A stretch of DNA of 49,302 nucleotides from assembly GCA_018260615.1 (NCBI GenBank), contig JAGWDQ010000081.1, positions 1 through 49,302 of the forward strand, in the 5' to 3' direction. The position numbers and the translations under genes are program-made. Shown here piece by piece: positions 1 through 8,334 of the stretch. Below the pieces are notes generated by a model. It was not told the origin of the DNA and made no database searches. It worked only from the letters and a program-made list of their open reading frames with translations. Position 1 is the stretch's first letter, and every line of letters starts with the position of its first letter. The stretch comes from Candidatus Altarchaeum sp. GTDB taxonomy: Archaea; Altiarchaeota; Altiarchaeia; Altiarchaeales; Altiarchaeaceae.

Positions 1-7
1 TTTTAAA

Positions 8-1162
8 ATGAGCATTTTAACGGAAAAGATAAAACCATCTGCAACATTGTCAATAAATACAAAAGCAAACGAATTAAAGAAGAACGGAATAAATGTAATA
101 TCCTATGCAGTAGGCGAGCCGGACTTTGATACGCCCAAACACATAAAAGATGCGGCAATCAGCAAAATTTTAGAGGGAAAGACAAAATACACGCCGACCG
201 GAGGAATTTCCGAATTAAAAGATGAAATTGCCAAAAAATTTAAAACAGACAACAACATTGATTATAGTAGTGATGAAATTTTTGTTTCTGCGGGGGCAAA
301 GATTACAATATACGAAGCACTGCTGTCAATTATGAATCCCGGCGATGAGGTAATAATCATAGAGCCATACTGGGTTTCATATCCTGAAATTGTTATTTTG
401 TGCGGCGGAATTCCTAAATTTGTAAGAACTGATAAAAATTTTGAAATAAACACTGATGAAATTGAGAAAAATTTAAGCGACAAAACAAAAGCAATAATCA
501 TAAATTCTCCGAGTAATCCGACAGGTGCTATAATTAACGAAAGAACCATGAATAAGATTGCTGATATTGCAATAAAACATGAGCTTTATATCATAAGCGA
601 TGAAATTTATGAAAAAATAACTTATGGAAATTTTAAGCCCGTAAGTATTGGAGCACTTCCTGAAATGAAGGAAATGACAATTACGGTTAACGGATTTTCA
701 AAGAGTTATGCGATGACGGGCTGGCGACTGGGATATGTCGGAGCGCCAAAGAATATCATAAATGAAATGAAAAAGGTTGAAATGCAAACCGTTTCATGCC
801 TTCCTTATTTTATCCAGTATGCAGGTGTTGTTGCACTGCAAAGTAGTCAGGATTGTGTTGAGGAAATGAGGAAGAAATTTGAGGAAAGAAGGGACTATGT
901 TGTCCGAAGAGCGAAAGAAATTTTTTCCTGTAATGTTCCCGACGGTGCATTTTACATATTTCCGGAGCATTCAATGTATGAAAAGGACTCAATTAAATTT
1001 TCCGGATTTTTGCTGGAGAAGGCAAAGGTTGCTGTTGTACCCGGAATCGCGTTCGGGGATAGCTGCGAAGGGTATATACGACTTAGTTATGCGACATCAA
1101 TGGAAAATTTAAAGAAGGGATTTGATGCGATTGAAGATGCGTTGAAGAAATTTAAACAATAA
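8..1162 (+). CDS. aspC: PLP-dependent aminotransferase, class I/II (aspartate aminotransferase-like)
   Basis: This is a complete 384-residue fold-type I aminotransferase that moves an amino group between an amino acid (aspartate or an aromatic/branched one) and a 2-oxo acid in the cytosol. The N-terminal GEPDFDTP motif, SPSNPTG near residue 168, SDEIYE near 198 and the PLP-lysine motif SKSYAMTGWR (Lys232) are all present, followed by the C-terminal RLSYATS arginine region that binds the substrate carboxylate. Length matches archaeal AspC-type enzymes. The ATG lies directly after TTTTAAA at the window edge, so upstream context is unseen. The downstream restriction-modification genes converge on it. 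The family is certain; substrate preference cannot be read from the sequence. Confidence 0.93.
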   Translation: MSILTEKIKPSATLSINTKANELKKNGINVISYAVGEPDFDTPKHIKDAAISKILEGKTKYTPTGGISELKDEIAKKFKTDNNIDYSSDEIFVSAGAKITIYEALLSIMNPGDEVIIIEPYWVSYPEIVILCGGIPKFVRTDKNFEINTDEIEKNLSDKTKAIIINSPSNPTGAIINERTMNKIADIAIKHELYIISDEIYEKITYGNFKPVSIGALPEMKEMTITVNGFSKSYAMTGWRLGYVGAPKNIINEMKKVEMQTVSCLPYFIQYAGVVALQSSQDCVEEMRKKFEERRDYVVRRAKEIFSCNVPDGAFYIFPEHSMYEKDSIKFSGFLLEKAKVAVVPGIAFGDSCEGYIRLSYATSMENLKKGFDAIEDALKKFKQ

Positions 1163-1203
1163 TTTTGCAGGTTTTGTGGGGTTCATACGGAAAATTTAGT
1201 AAT

Positions 1204-1941
1204 TCATTCCAATTTATCAAATAGATTAAGATATATTTTCCATTTACCGAAATCTTTGCTACTGAAATGTTGTCTGTCCTGATCTTTGAAAAACGATATT
1301 CCTTTAAGCGAGTCCCCCATTGTTTTCCTAAAATCCATTACTGATAAGACCAAAAAATGCGGTTTGTCGTCATCATCTATTAAACACCAAATATAAAAAT
1401 GATGTTTATCTTTGATTAAGTCCCGGGGCTTCATATCTACGGCGTAAGTGTTTTTGGATTTTCCACCTTCTTTTTCAATTCTTGAACTTTTTACCTGAAT
1501 GGTACGAAATTTTGTGATGTATTCTTTACTGCCACAACTACAAGAATGCTCAATCATTTCAATTTCACCGCCACACACATCGCAAGAAGGGCGATTTATT
1601 AAATTTTCCGACTGACATTTCGTACATTTTGTTTTATTGCCAACCATTTCGTTTTTACAAGTCAGACAAACCTTTTTGGCAATTATTTTATTCTTCTGGG
1701 TTTTTGAAAAATCTTTACCGCACTTCTTACAAACCAAAGCAGGAGTTAAATTCCAGTTTTTACCGCACTTCTTACAAACATGTTTATGAATTATCAAATC
1801 AATATATTCATCATAAACCGGATCGTAAACATTCCAGCCATATTTTGATAATTCAAAAGAGACCAAAAATTCACCATATCTGGAAAAGTGTTTGGCACTC
1901 AAATCAGCGGTTTTTTTATTTTTATTATTCTTCATAGTCAT
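1204..1941 (-). CDS. Zinc-ribbon PD-(D/E)xK restriction endonuclease, partner of adjacent methyltransferase
   Basis: A 245-residue putative restriction endonuclease. A nuclease-like core is split by a large cysteine-rich insert. N-terminal residues GEFLVSFELSKYGWNVYDP and an Asp near 48 (EYIDLII) resemble the first half of a PD-(D/E)xK fold, and RTIQVKSS (Q149-V-K151) supplies the catalytic lysine strand. Between them sit about six CxxC knuckles (residues 56-137), enough for roughly three zinc ribbons. Its start overlaps the end of the methyltransferase by 17 nt, or 11 nt if Met3 is used, indicating translational coupling. The gene order fits a type II restriction-modification system. The nuclease role is inferred from motif and neighbour, and the recognition site is unknown. 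Confidence 0.7.
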   Translation of the reverse strand: MTMKNNKNKKTADLSAKHFSRYGEFLVSFELSKYGWNVYDPVYDEYIDLIIHKHVCKKCGKNWNLTPALVCKKCGKDFSKTQKNKIIAKKVCLTCKNEMVGNKTKCTKCQSENLINRPSCDVCGGEIEMIEHSCSCGSKEYITKFRTIQVKSSRIEKEGGKSKNTYAVDMKPRDLIKDKHHFYIWCLIDDDDKPHFLVLSVMDFRKTMGDSLKGISFFKDQDRQHFSSKDFGKWKIYLNLFDKLE

Positions 1942-3163
1942 ATTCAGATATATTAATATTTTTTTGATTGAGTAAATTTGCAGGAAAATTGTTTTTTATG
2001 TTTTTCAGACCCGCTTCACGAAACATTTCTTTGTTAAGTTCAATCCCGATTCCTGTTCTGTTTAATTTTTTAGCCACAATTACCGATGTAAAACTACCTC
2101 CGAAAGGATCTAATATCTTTTCGCCTTCATAACTAAACATTTGAATGGCAAGCTCGGGAATATTTTCGGGAAAAGGAGCGGTATGCCCAAGCAAATTTTC
2201 ACCCTTGGAATTAATTTTTATAACCGGTGAAAATTTAACTATATCCCTGCGCCATTTTTTAATGAATTCTTCTGAAATTTCATACATTTTACCTTGTCGG
2301 GATTGTGTTGTTAATGTTTTTAATGAAAATCTTTTACCCCTGTTACTTTTGCTTCTCTCAAAACACTCTAAATTTTTACATTCCCAGCTTCGCAGTCCTA
2401 TTTCTGATTGTGTGTTCCCATTAACTTTTAATGTGCCACAAACGGGACAGGGATACCGGGTTTCATCTAACCTGTGTTTATGAAAAATCAAAATATGTTC
2501 ATAACAGTTTATAGGATACTGGTAAAAAGGATAAGGTTTATTTTTATGTTTATTTCTCTCGCTTTGAACTTCGCCTTTATCCCATATAAAATCATCTACA
2601 AAAGTAAAGCCCTCTTCTTCAAATATTTTTATAAAATATGAAGCAAGAGGCAACCTTCTTTTACCCCAGACCGATTTTGTAGTTAAATTATCATTATCAA
2701 AAATATCCCCGACATTAAAAACAAAAACTCTGTGGTTATCCAAGACCCTGTATGCTTCTTTAATTATATTTCGCATATCATAAAGGTAAAGGTCTAAATT
2801 TTTCCATGTTGAATATTTGCGGGCATTATAATAAGGAGGTGAAGTAACCATACAGTGAATTGATTCCGAATTCATTCCTTTCATTACATCAAAGCAGTTT
2901 CCCCAGATAATTTTAATATCATCGTCTTTTTTTTCTAAAAAGCTGTTTAATGATTCATTAGTTCCCTGATATTGTCTCTGATAATCATCTTTAACAAATT
3001 CCACATATTTATCGGAAAAATTTTTTACAATATCTTCTCTTTTTTCTAATTGGTAAATATATTCAACTGCTTTTAAAAATTCGTTATATCTGCCCCTAGA
3101 AAAAATCTTTTTTAAATGAGGATCACTTATTTCCAATATTTTTTTTAAATAGTGTTGAGACAT
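1925..3163 (-). CDS. Site-specific DNA methyltransferase, beta class (probably N4-cytosine)
   Basis: A 412-residue AdoMet-dependent DNA methyltransferase. Catalytic motif IV TSPPYY is at residues 107-112 and the AdoMet-binding motif I DPFGGSFTS at 352-360, followed by GIGIELN. This IV-before-I order defines the beta class, and S-P-P-Y is typical of N4-cytosine enzymes, although N6-adenine cannot be excluded. A CPVC...C...C cluster around residues 230-260 looks like an embedded zinc finger in the target-recognition region. It is cotranscribed with and overlaps the zinc-ribbon nuclease and would protect host DNA from it. An AT-rich 229-nt gap separates it from the next gene upstream, so the promoter is probably there. 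Confidence 0.9.
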   Translation of the reverse strand: MSQHYLKKILEISDPHLKKIFSRGRYNEFLKAVEYIYQLEKREDIVKNFSDKYVEFVKDDYQRQYQGTNESLNSFLEKKDDDIKIIWGNCFDVMKGMNSESIHCMVTSPPYYNARKYSTWKNLDLYLYDMRNIIKEAYRVLDNHRVFVFNVGDIFDNDNLTTKSVWGKRRLPLASYFIKIFEEEGFTFVDDFIWDKGEVQSERNKHKNKPYPFYQYPINCYEHILIFHKHRLDETRYPCPVCGTLKVNGNTQSEIGLRSWECKNLECFERSKSNRGKRFSLKTLTTQSRQGKMYEISEEFIKKWRRDIVKFSPVIKINSKGENLLGHTAPFPENIPELAIQMFSYEGEKILDPFGGSFTSVIVAKKLNRTGIGIELNKEMFREAGLKNIKNNFPANLLNQKNINISEYDYEE

Positions 3164-3391
3164 TTTTGTTATTACTCCGAACTTTGAGTATATCTTAATT
3201 TTTGTTCTTTAAACAACTTTAGAGTGGCATATTTGCTTCTTTCAATCATTGAATCAAAATTTTAAAATTTTCTCCATTATAACTATGAGCGAATAATTAA
3301 TAATAGAATTATGGCTTTGTAATAATTTTTCGTATTATTTTAATGTTAATACAATAAATTAAATGTACCAATAAATAAACTGATTATTAAC

Positions 3392-4186
3392 TTATATCCA
3401 GTCAACTTTATTCAACAATTTAAAGGGTACTTTTTCATTTTTGTACTGAAAACATGCAACATTCTTTTCTTCGGCGTAAGATAAAGCATCAGAGTCATAT
3501 TTAGATACAGAAACAAATACTAATTTCTCAAGGTAAAAATCTTCGCGACCTTCCTCGAAAGCAGCTTCAACATCTTCAGCAGCACTAACTAATTTCATAA
3601 TATCTGTTCTTTTAATACTGCTTTCTCTATTTTTGCATTCTATCCATATATCGTTTGTGTCTTTTAATAATATTCCTCTAATTCCCTTTTTCCTACTTGT
3701 CACATGGACATCAACTTCATAAGGTCTTTTCACACTTAATCCATTTTTAAATATATTTGTTTCTACATATCCTTTAAAATATTTTTTTGCCCACGGAGCA
3801 ACAACTTCTTTTTCAAAAGTGTGTCCTTTTGTTTCTTTTGACTGCAACTTCTCCTCTAATATCTTTTTATTTTCTGCCTTTATTTTTTCTTTTTGATGCA
3901 ATTTTTGAGTTACGGATTCTTCCAATATCTTTTTATTTTCTGCCTTTATTTTTTCTTTTTGATGCAATTTTTGAATTAAGAATTCTTCAAGTTTTTTAGG
4001 TGTTACTTTAGTTTTGTTTTCTAAATCGTTTTTTAAATCATCCCAAGATAAGGATTTATCATAGTGCAATCTCATTTCGCCTAACCATGCAATAAAATCA
4101 TTTTTTTGAACTGCTTTTGTCTGACTTATTTTATTGAGCAATTCTTGCTTTTTTGATTTTTTCCTTTTAAAGAAATTAAAAACCAT
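3392..4186 (-). CDS. Coiled-coil restriction endonuclease-like protein (PD-(D/E)xK, Mrr-like)
   Basis: A 264-residue protein. The N-terminal 70 residues are basic and helical. Residues 72-112 are a perfect tandem duplication of a 19-residue Lys/Glu-rich helix (QKLHQKEKIKAENKKILEE, twice, 22-residue period), predicted to be coiled coil. A C-terminal nuclease-like domain follows, with EVDVHV (Asp159) and IWIECKN (E183-C-K185), the D...ExK signature of Mrr/VSR-like endonucleases. It lies beside the restriction-modification pair on the same strand, but 229 nt away and with its own gap, so it may be a separate restriction factor. Substrate is unknown. The family is assigned by motif only. Confidence 0.65.
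   Translation of the reverse strand: MVFNFFKRKKSKKQELLNKISQTKAVQKNDFIAWLGEMRLHYDKSLSWDDLKNDLENKTKVTPKKLEEFLIQKLHQKEKIKAENKKILEESVTQKLHQKEKIKAENKKILEEKLQSKETKGHTFEKEVVAPWAKKYFKGYVETNIFKNGLSVKRPYEVDVHVTSRKKGIRGILLKDTNDIWIECKNRESSIKRTDIMKLVSAAEDVEAAFEEGREDFYLEKLVFVSVSKYDSDALSYAEEKNVACFQYKNEKVPFKLLNKVDWI
3862..3990. repeat. 66-bp tandem duplication inside the coiled-coil nuclease gene
   Basis: Two adjacent, nearly identical copies of a 66-nt unit encode the doubled 22-residue helix of the coiled-coil nuclease. Only a few bases differ, so the duplication is young and likely length-variable between strains. Confidence 0.85.
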
Positions 4187-4366
4187 TTTTTAATAGTTAA
4201 TTTTTTTACATATTAACTTTATGACGGAACTTTTTCGTTTTATACTAAATTTTAGTTTTTTACAATGAATTATATTTGAAAGTTTCTGTTTTCCATATAA
4301 ATTCCCCTAATGAAACGCATATAAGCGTCTTCTATTGTTATTACTTCTCTTGTTTTATCGCTGTCG

Positions 4367-4516
4367 TCATATATTTTTATACACCCACACCACAAAAACA
4401 ACAATACCCATAACGCATAAAATCAGTCCAAGTAGAGAAGCAATTACATTATATACAAACATAACCGCCCCAATCATTATAAGTGCGACTGCGATCCCTA
4501 TAAGATATTCCTTCAT
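4367..4516 (-). CDS. Small two-helix membrane protein (49 aa)
   Basis: A short ORF on the minus strand encodes 49 residues beginning MKEYLIGIAVALIMIG. It has two hydrophobic stretches (about residues 4-23 and 26-45) with one short turn, and ends with YKNI. The amino-acid make-up is that of a real inner-membrane miniprotein, whereas the longer ORF on the opposite strand here is low-complexity. The ATG follows an AT-rich stretch. There is no recognisable family and no obvious partner. It lies between the coiled-coil nuclease and an 81-residue hypothetical gene, all on the same strand. Confidence 0.6.
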   Translation of the reverse strand: MKEYLIGIAVALIMIGAVMFVYNVIASLLGLILCVMGIVVFVVWVYKNI

Positions 4517-4608
4517 TTTGTTTAATATGAATTATTATGTTTATGAATTTAAATTTAAAAAATTTGATAAAATTTTATGGGGGTAATAAAATTTTTATGT
4601 TGGACAAG

Positions 4609-4854
4609 TTAAATTCCTACTAAAAATGTAGGTATTATCTTAAATATTGCATTTGCAATTACAGATCCTAATCCCTCTGCAAGTCCTCCTCTAAATTTTC
4701 TAATAAGTTCTTCTTTTAGAGATTCTTTCTTTTTAAGACATTCAAAACTTATCTTGACATGCTTTTTTGTTCCTTTTATATTTATACCTATATGTCTATC
4801 ATATATTAATATTGTTCCCCAAGGATATACTATCCTTTGTTTTGCTCTTGCCAT
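4609..4854 (-). CDS. Hypothetical protein, 81 aa
   Basis: I do not recognise this gene. It encodes 81 residues: a basic, beta-rich first half (IVYPWGTILIYDRHIGINIKG) and a lysine-rich middle, followed by an amphipathic or hydrophobic C-terminal helix (GLGSVIANAIFKIIPTFLVG) that could associate with a membrane. The start ATG follows a short AT-rich leader. Codon use matches the neighbours. It stands alone with gaps on both sides. Confidence 0.5.
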   Translation of the reverse strand: MARAKQRIVYPWGTILIYDRHIGINIKGTKKHVKISFECLKKKESLKEELIRKFRGGLAEGLGSVIANAIFKIIPTFLVGI

Positions 4855-5187
4855 TTTTAACTAATAAATTTCGCTCATATACAAATAATATTGCATAATA
4901 ATTAAATTGTTTAATTATTAATTTTGTTTAGAATTATTAAATATTAAACCGAATTATTAGATATCTAACAATGAAGCAAAATATTTATATTCTTACTGAA
5001 GGGGATAGTATAGCTTTTTTTAGATCATTTTTACATTGGTTGTATTTGGAAAATTAATGAAAATTGCGTTTCATAAGGAATATAAAAATAACCAATCATT
5101 AACTGGCTTTATAAGAGCGAATTTTGTTTTAAAATAAAACTATATCCATAGTTTCCCGCTTTCACTGTAAAAAAATTTTAAATTTCT
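4855..5187. other. Intergenic region, AT-rich, with dyad and a tiny ORF
   Basis: This 333-nt stretch holds no confident gene. Near 4893-4923 is a perfect 10-bp dyad (AATAATTAAA / TTTAATTATT). A 28-codon ORF at 4971-5057 (+), starting MKQNIYILTEGDS, resembles the first strand of a TOPRIM-type protein and may be a gene remnant, but it is too short to call. The rest is featureless AT-rich sequence that probably contains the promoter for the leftward 81-aa gene. Confidence 0.4.
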
Positions 5188-5874
5188 CTATTTTTTATTT
5201 ATCCTTAAAATTTTATACGCCATCACTGCCGCCCCAAATCCATTGTCAATATTCATAACCGCAATAGATGTGCATGAATTTAACATTGTCATAATTGCCG
5301 CAAGTCCTTTTTCCCCCGTTCCATAACCGACAGAAGTAGGCACTGCAATTACGGGAACATCAGTTAATCCGGAAATTACCGAAGGCAAAGCACCTTCCAT
5401 TCCGGCGATAACAATGATACACCTGACATTTCTTTTTTTCATCTTTTCAACTGCGTTTATCGCCCTGTGTAATCCGGCAATTCCGACATCATACTCTTCT
5501 ACAACCTCACAGCCCAACTGTAAAGCCGTCTCTTTTGCTTCTTCGGCCACATTAATGTCAGATGTTCCTGCTGTTATTATCCCGATTTTTCCAGCAATTT
5601 CATTTTTTTTTGCACTATCGGATTTTCCCTTATATATTGTAAATACTCTTCCTCTTTCATTGTATTTAAATTTAAAATTTATATTCTTCCTGTTCAGTTC
5701 ATTTAAAATTTTTTCCTTTTTTTCCTTATCAAGTCGGGTTATTATCACTTTCCGGTCATTATCTAAAATTTCAATTATTATTTTCATTAAATCATTAATG
5801 TTTTTTTCTCCGAATACGATTTCCGGAATGCCGCACCTTTTTTCCCTTTCAGTATCAATATTAGAAATTTTCAT
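5188..5874 (-). CDS. larB: LarB: nickel-pincer nucleotide cofactor carboxylase/hydrolase
   Basis: A 228-residue PurE-like protein. LarB carboxylates and hydrolyses nicotinic acid adenine dinucleotide to pyridinium-3,5-biscarboxylate mononucleotide, the first step of the nickel-pincer cofactor of lactate racemase and relatives. The C-terminal two thirds carries GIITAGTSDINVAEEA, VIAGMEGALPSVISGL and PTSVGYGTGEKGL, hallmark LarB/PurE-fold segments; the N-terminal region is the usual variable LarB domain. Length is slightly under the typical 250. It lies 3 nt behind the nucleotidyltransferase gene and probably shares a message with it and priL. LarC and LarE are not in this window. Confidence 0.9.
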   Translation of the reverse strand: MKISNIDTEREKRCGIPEIVFGEKNINDLMKIIIEILDNDRKVIITRLDKEKKEKILNELNRKNINFKFKYNERGRVFTIYKGKSDSAKKNEIAGKIGIITAGTSDINVAEEAKETALQLGCEVVEEYDVGIAGLHRAINAVEKMKKRNVRCIIVIAGMEGALPSVISGLTDVPVIAVPTSVGYGTGEKGLAAIMTMLNSCTSIAVMNIDNGFGAAVMAYKILRINKK

Positions 5875-5877
5875 ATT

Positions 5878-6300
5878 TTAGTTCTGTGAGTTTTTATTAG
5901 TTTTCGCATTAATATATAAATTTTTCGTGTGACGATCTATTATATGTTTAAAATCAAGATATTCATCTACCGTCTTTACTTTTGTTCTGTGTGTCAGCAA
6001 TTCATCTCTCTGGTATAACAACTTCCCGTCTTTTATTACTCTGAATCTTATGTTCAGCGGAAGGTCATAGAACAGAGAAATATCAATCTTCCCGGATGAA
6101 TTGCTTAGTATATCTTCTTTTTCAGCCCTTGGAATGTCTTTATTGGTGATAACACTTATGTCTATATCCGAAAATGGCCTTGCATTTCCGGTTGCATGAG
6201 AGCCAAAAAGATAAATTGCATCAACATAAGAATTTTTCTTTAAATCCTCAATCACATTGCTTATTTGCTCCGTTAAATTTTTTAAATTTTTTGCTTCCAT
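5878..6300 (-). CDS. MNT-type nucleotidyltransferase domain protein
   Basis: A 140-residue minimal nucleotidyltransferase of the DNA polymerase beta superfamily. The motif IYLFGSHATGNARPFSDIDISV shows the GS...DxD metal-binding signature (Asp46 and Asp48 region). A C-terminal tail rich in Lys and Asn follows. Such MNT proteins are usually antitoxins of HEPN toxins that AMPylate their partner, but no HEPN gene is adjacent: the neighbours are priL (36 nt upstream) and larB (3 nt downstream). It may act alone or with a distant partner. The family is secure; the role is open. Confidence 0.8.
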   Translation of the reverse strand: MEAKNLKNLTEQISNVIEDLKKNSYVDAIYLFGSHATGNARPFSDIDISVITNKDIPRAEKEDILSNSSGKIDISLFYDLPLNIRFRVIKDGKLLYQRDELLTHRTKVKTVDEYLDFKHIIDRHTKNLYINAKTNKNSQN

Positions 6301-6336
6301 ACTTATTTATGTTTATTTATAAATTAAATTTCGAAC

Positions 6337-7359
6337 TTATTTTTCTCTTTTCCTGTAAGCAAGCGGATTTTTAAATTTTTCCTCATCCTCGCTGAACCAT
6401 ATCCCCAAACTCTTCATTGTGGAGTAAGACGGACAGGTGTATTTTCTCTTTGCCAGATAATCTAAATAATAAGATGTTTTCTTCTCATCGTAATTTGACG
6501 AATGAGCGAAAATTTTTTTTATTTCTTCAACAGGTGTTTCTTTGTTAACCAAAAATGATGCAAGCACAAATCTCTCATTATGATTGACTTTTTCTTTGTT
6601 TTCGATTTTTTGAACAATACGTGCAATGCTCGGAGGCATTTCAGGGTTTGCCTTTGATTTCATAAAAATTTTGGGAAAAATTTCCATTTCTATTTTTTTG
6701 AACTCACTCTTCAATAACTTTGCCTTTTCAGCAATTACATCCGGTAAATTTATGTTGCTTAAATTTAATATCTCCGCATATCTTTTCTCTACAAGAGCTC
6801 TCGCCATAATTATTAATTCGTCTTCATCCACCTCAACAAAGCCATTATCAATCCTTCTGTTAATCAGGCGGAATTTCTCACGGAATTTCTCATCAAAATT
6901 TTTTGTATAAGATAAGTAATCAACAAAGTAAATCTCATTGGCGTTGTTCAATTTTTTTTCCAAATTTTTTTTTCTGGAAAATTTTAAAATTTCCATCAAA
7001 ATTTCATTCCTTACATCCTCACCCTCTTTTCTTATAAATTCTTCAAATAGTGCGCCTTCACTTTTTGCATACTTTTGTCTTAAATTTTCACTAACCTCCG
7101 CTAAATTTAAAAAAATTTTTGCCAAAGGAAATGAAATCAGATAAATTTCGTAGCCGGCATCACCGAGATTTGACCTCGGAGAATACTCTGTTTTTCCTCT
7201 GATTATTCCGTTCAGGATTCTTTCTGCCGCTATTTTAATTGCACTTCCGTAAACAGGACTTTCTGCAATTGCTTCTAAATTTAAATTTTTTCTTTCAATA
7301 TATTCCTTGCCTTCCTTCAAAAACGGATATTTGCTTAAAAACCGGATATCTTTTTGCAT
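6337..7359 (-). CDS. priL: DNA primase large subunit PriL, without cluster cysteines
   Basis: A 340-residue archaeal/eukaryotic-type primase regulatory subunit that partners PriS to make RNA/DNA primers at replication forks. Recognisable segments include the N-terminal LSKYPFLKEGKEYI, the central YFVDYLSYTKN, and the C-terminal domain MPPSIARI...NHNERFVLASFLVN...IFAHSSNYDEKKTSYY...YTCPSYSTMKSLGIW. In typical archaeal homologues the PPC, PSC and GLC positions hold [4Fe-4S] cysteines; here they are Ser, Tyr and Trp. The protein has a single cysteine (in YTCPS), so a four-Cys cluster cannot form. Length is normal and the frame is intact, so it looks functional. It is the first gene of a probable priL-MNT-larB unit. 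Confidence 0.9.
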   Translation of the reverse strand: MQKDIRFLSKYPFLKEGKEYIERKNLNLEAIAESPVYGSAIKIAAERILNGIIRGKTEYSPRSNLGDAGYEIYLISFPLAKIFLNLAEVSENLRQKYAKSEGALFEEFIRKEGEDVRNEILMEILKFSRKKNLEKKLNNANEIYFVDYLSYTKNFDEKFREKFRLINRRIDNGFVEVDEDELIIMARALVEKRYAEILNLSNINLPDVIAEKAKLLKSEFKKIEMEIFPKIFMKSKANPEMPPSIARIVQKIENKEKVNHNERFVLASFLVNKETPVEEIKKIFAHSSNYDEKKTSYYLDYLAKRKYTCPSYSTMKSLGIWFSEDEEKFKNPLAYRKREK

Positions 7360-7481
7360 TTTTGTTTATATCTTTTTGACTTCTTATTATTCATTAAAAT
7401 TTTTGGATGATAAATGCACGACTATTTCTTAAGTGAGGTGATGTTTTAAATAAATTTTATCGTAAATTAAGGATGTGGTTT

Positions 7482-7664
7482 TTATCTGTATAGATGCTTT
7501 TTTCCACCCTCTGTTAGTCGTGCAGTTCCACTTAAAAATTCAAAACTTACAAAACCCACACTCGCCCAATCATCAAGAACATCCATTTCTTCTTTACTTT
7601 CAATTTTTTTACCATCCGAAAACTTTTTTAAAATTTCTCTTTCATATTCTGTTAAGATAGCCAT
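7482..7664 (-). CDS. Small winged-helix-like protein, 60 aa
   Basis: A 60-residue charged protein (AILTEYEREILKKFSDGKKI...VGFVSFEFLSGTARLTEGGKK). The pattern of an initial helix, a loop and a terminal 'TARLTEGGKKHL' strand-turn resembles the wing of small archaeal winged-helix regulators, where LTExGxxHL is a common ending. The ATG follows an AT-rich leader. The opposite-strand ORF has proline/phenylalanine-rich shadow composition. It stands alone between priL and the CBS gene. The fold is a guess from pattern, not a confident family match. Confidence 0.5.
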   Translation of the reverse strand: MAILTEYEREILKKFSDGKKIESKEEMDVLDDWASVGFVSFEFLSGTARLTEGGKKHLYR

Positions 7665-7826
7665 TTTATAATTAAAATAAATTCTGCGGGATTCTGATTT
7701 AAAAAAACCCGATAGACAGATGTATTAAATTTCTTCTTAAATAGTAATTCGTACCTGACTCTGTGTACATCCATATCCATAAAAGTTTGTGGATTGGACA
7801 AAACGGTAAAATTTTATTCGTAAATT

Positions 7827-8237
7827 TTAATCCTTAATCTCCCATTTTCCCAGATAATCTACCAGGTTCTTTGTTGTTACAATTCCGACTAATTTTCCCG
7901 ACGAAATAACCGGCATGTGCTTAATCTTGTGTCTCTTCATTTCCTTTTCAACCCTTTCAACATCTGCCGTAGCGGGTATAGTAATCAGCGGTTTTGACAT
8001 AATATCCTGTGCAGTTAAATCAAAAAATTTTTGCTCGTATTTGGATATTGTTCTTAAAATATCTGTTTCCGTGATTAAGCCAATTGGTTCCCGGGATAAA
8101 TTTACCACAACAATACTTCCTATCTTTTTATCCGCCATAGTTCTCGCAACATCTAATAATTTACTACTGTTTTCAGCAGTTACAACACCTGCACCCATAA
8201 TATCTCCGGCGCTTGCCCTTTTTTGTTTTCCTCTCAT
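7827..8237 (-). CDS. Tandem CBS-domain protein
   Basis: A 136-residue protein made of two CBS motifs (about 10-65 and 75-132), the Bateman module that binds adenine nucleotides or AdoMet and usually regulates an attached or partner protein. Characteristic segments are DIMGAGVVTAENSSKLLDVA, PIGLITETDILR, DIMSKPLITIPATADV and HMPVISSGKLVGIVTTKNLV. No enzyme domain is attached. It stands divergent from the thiolase gene, with a short AT-rich divergent promoter region between 8238 and 8334. The target is unknown. Confidence 0.9.
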   Translation of the reverse strand: MRGKQKRASAGDIMGAGVVTAENSSKLLDVARTMADKKIGSIVVVNLSREPIGLITETDILRTISKYEQKFFDLTAQDIMSKPLITIPATADVERVEKEMKRHKIKHMPVISSGKLVGIVTTKNLVDYLGKWEIKD

Positions 8238-8334
8238 TTTTAAATCTGGTTTTATTGATTTTATTAAATTTTAAATTTGTGTTTATAATTATAATTCTTT
8301 CTAAATTTATTTTTTAAATTTTAAAATCATTAGG

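Noticed and set aside
4335..4586. 83-aa ORF on the plus strand
   Set aside because: Low-complexity Thr/Ile/Leu make-up; the opposite strand encodes a plausible two-helix membrane protein.
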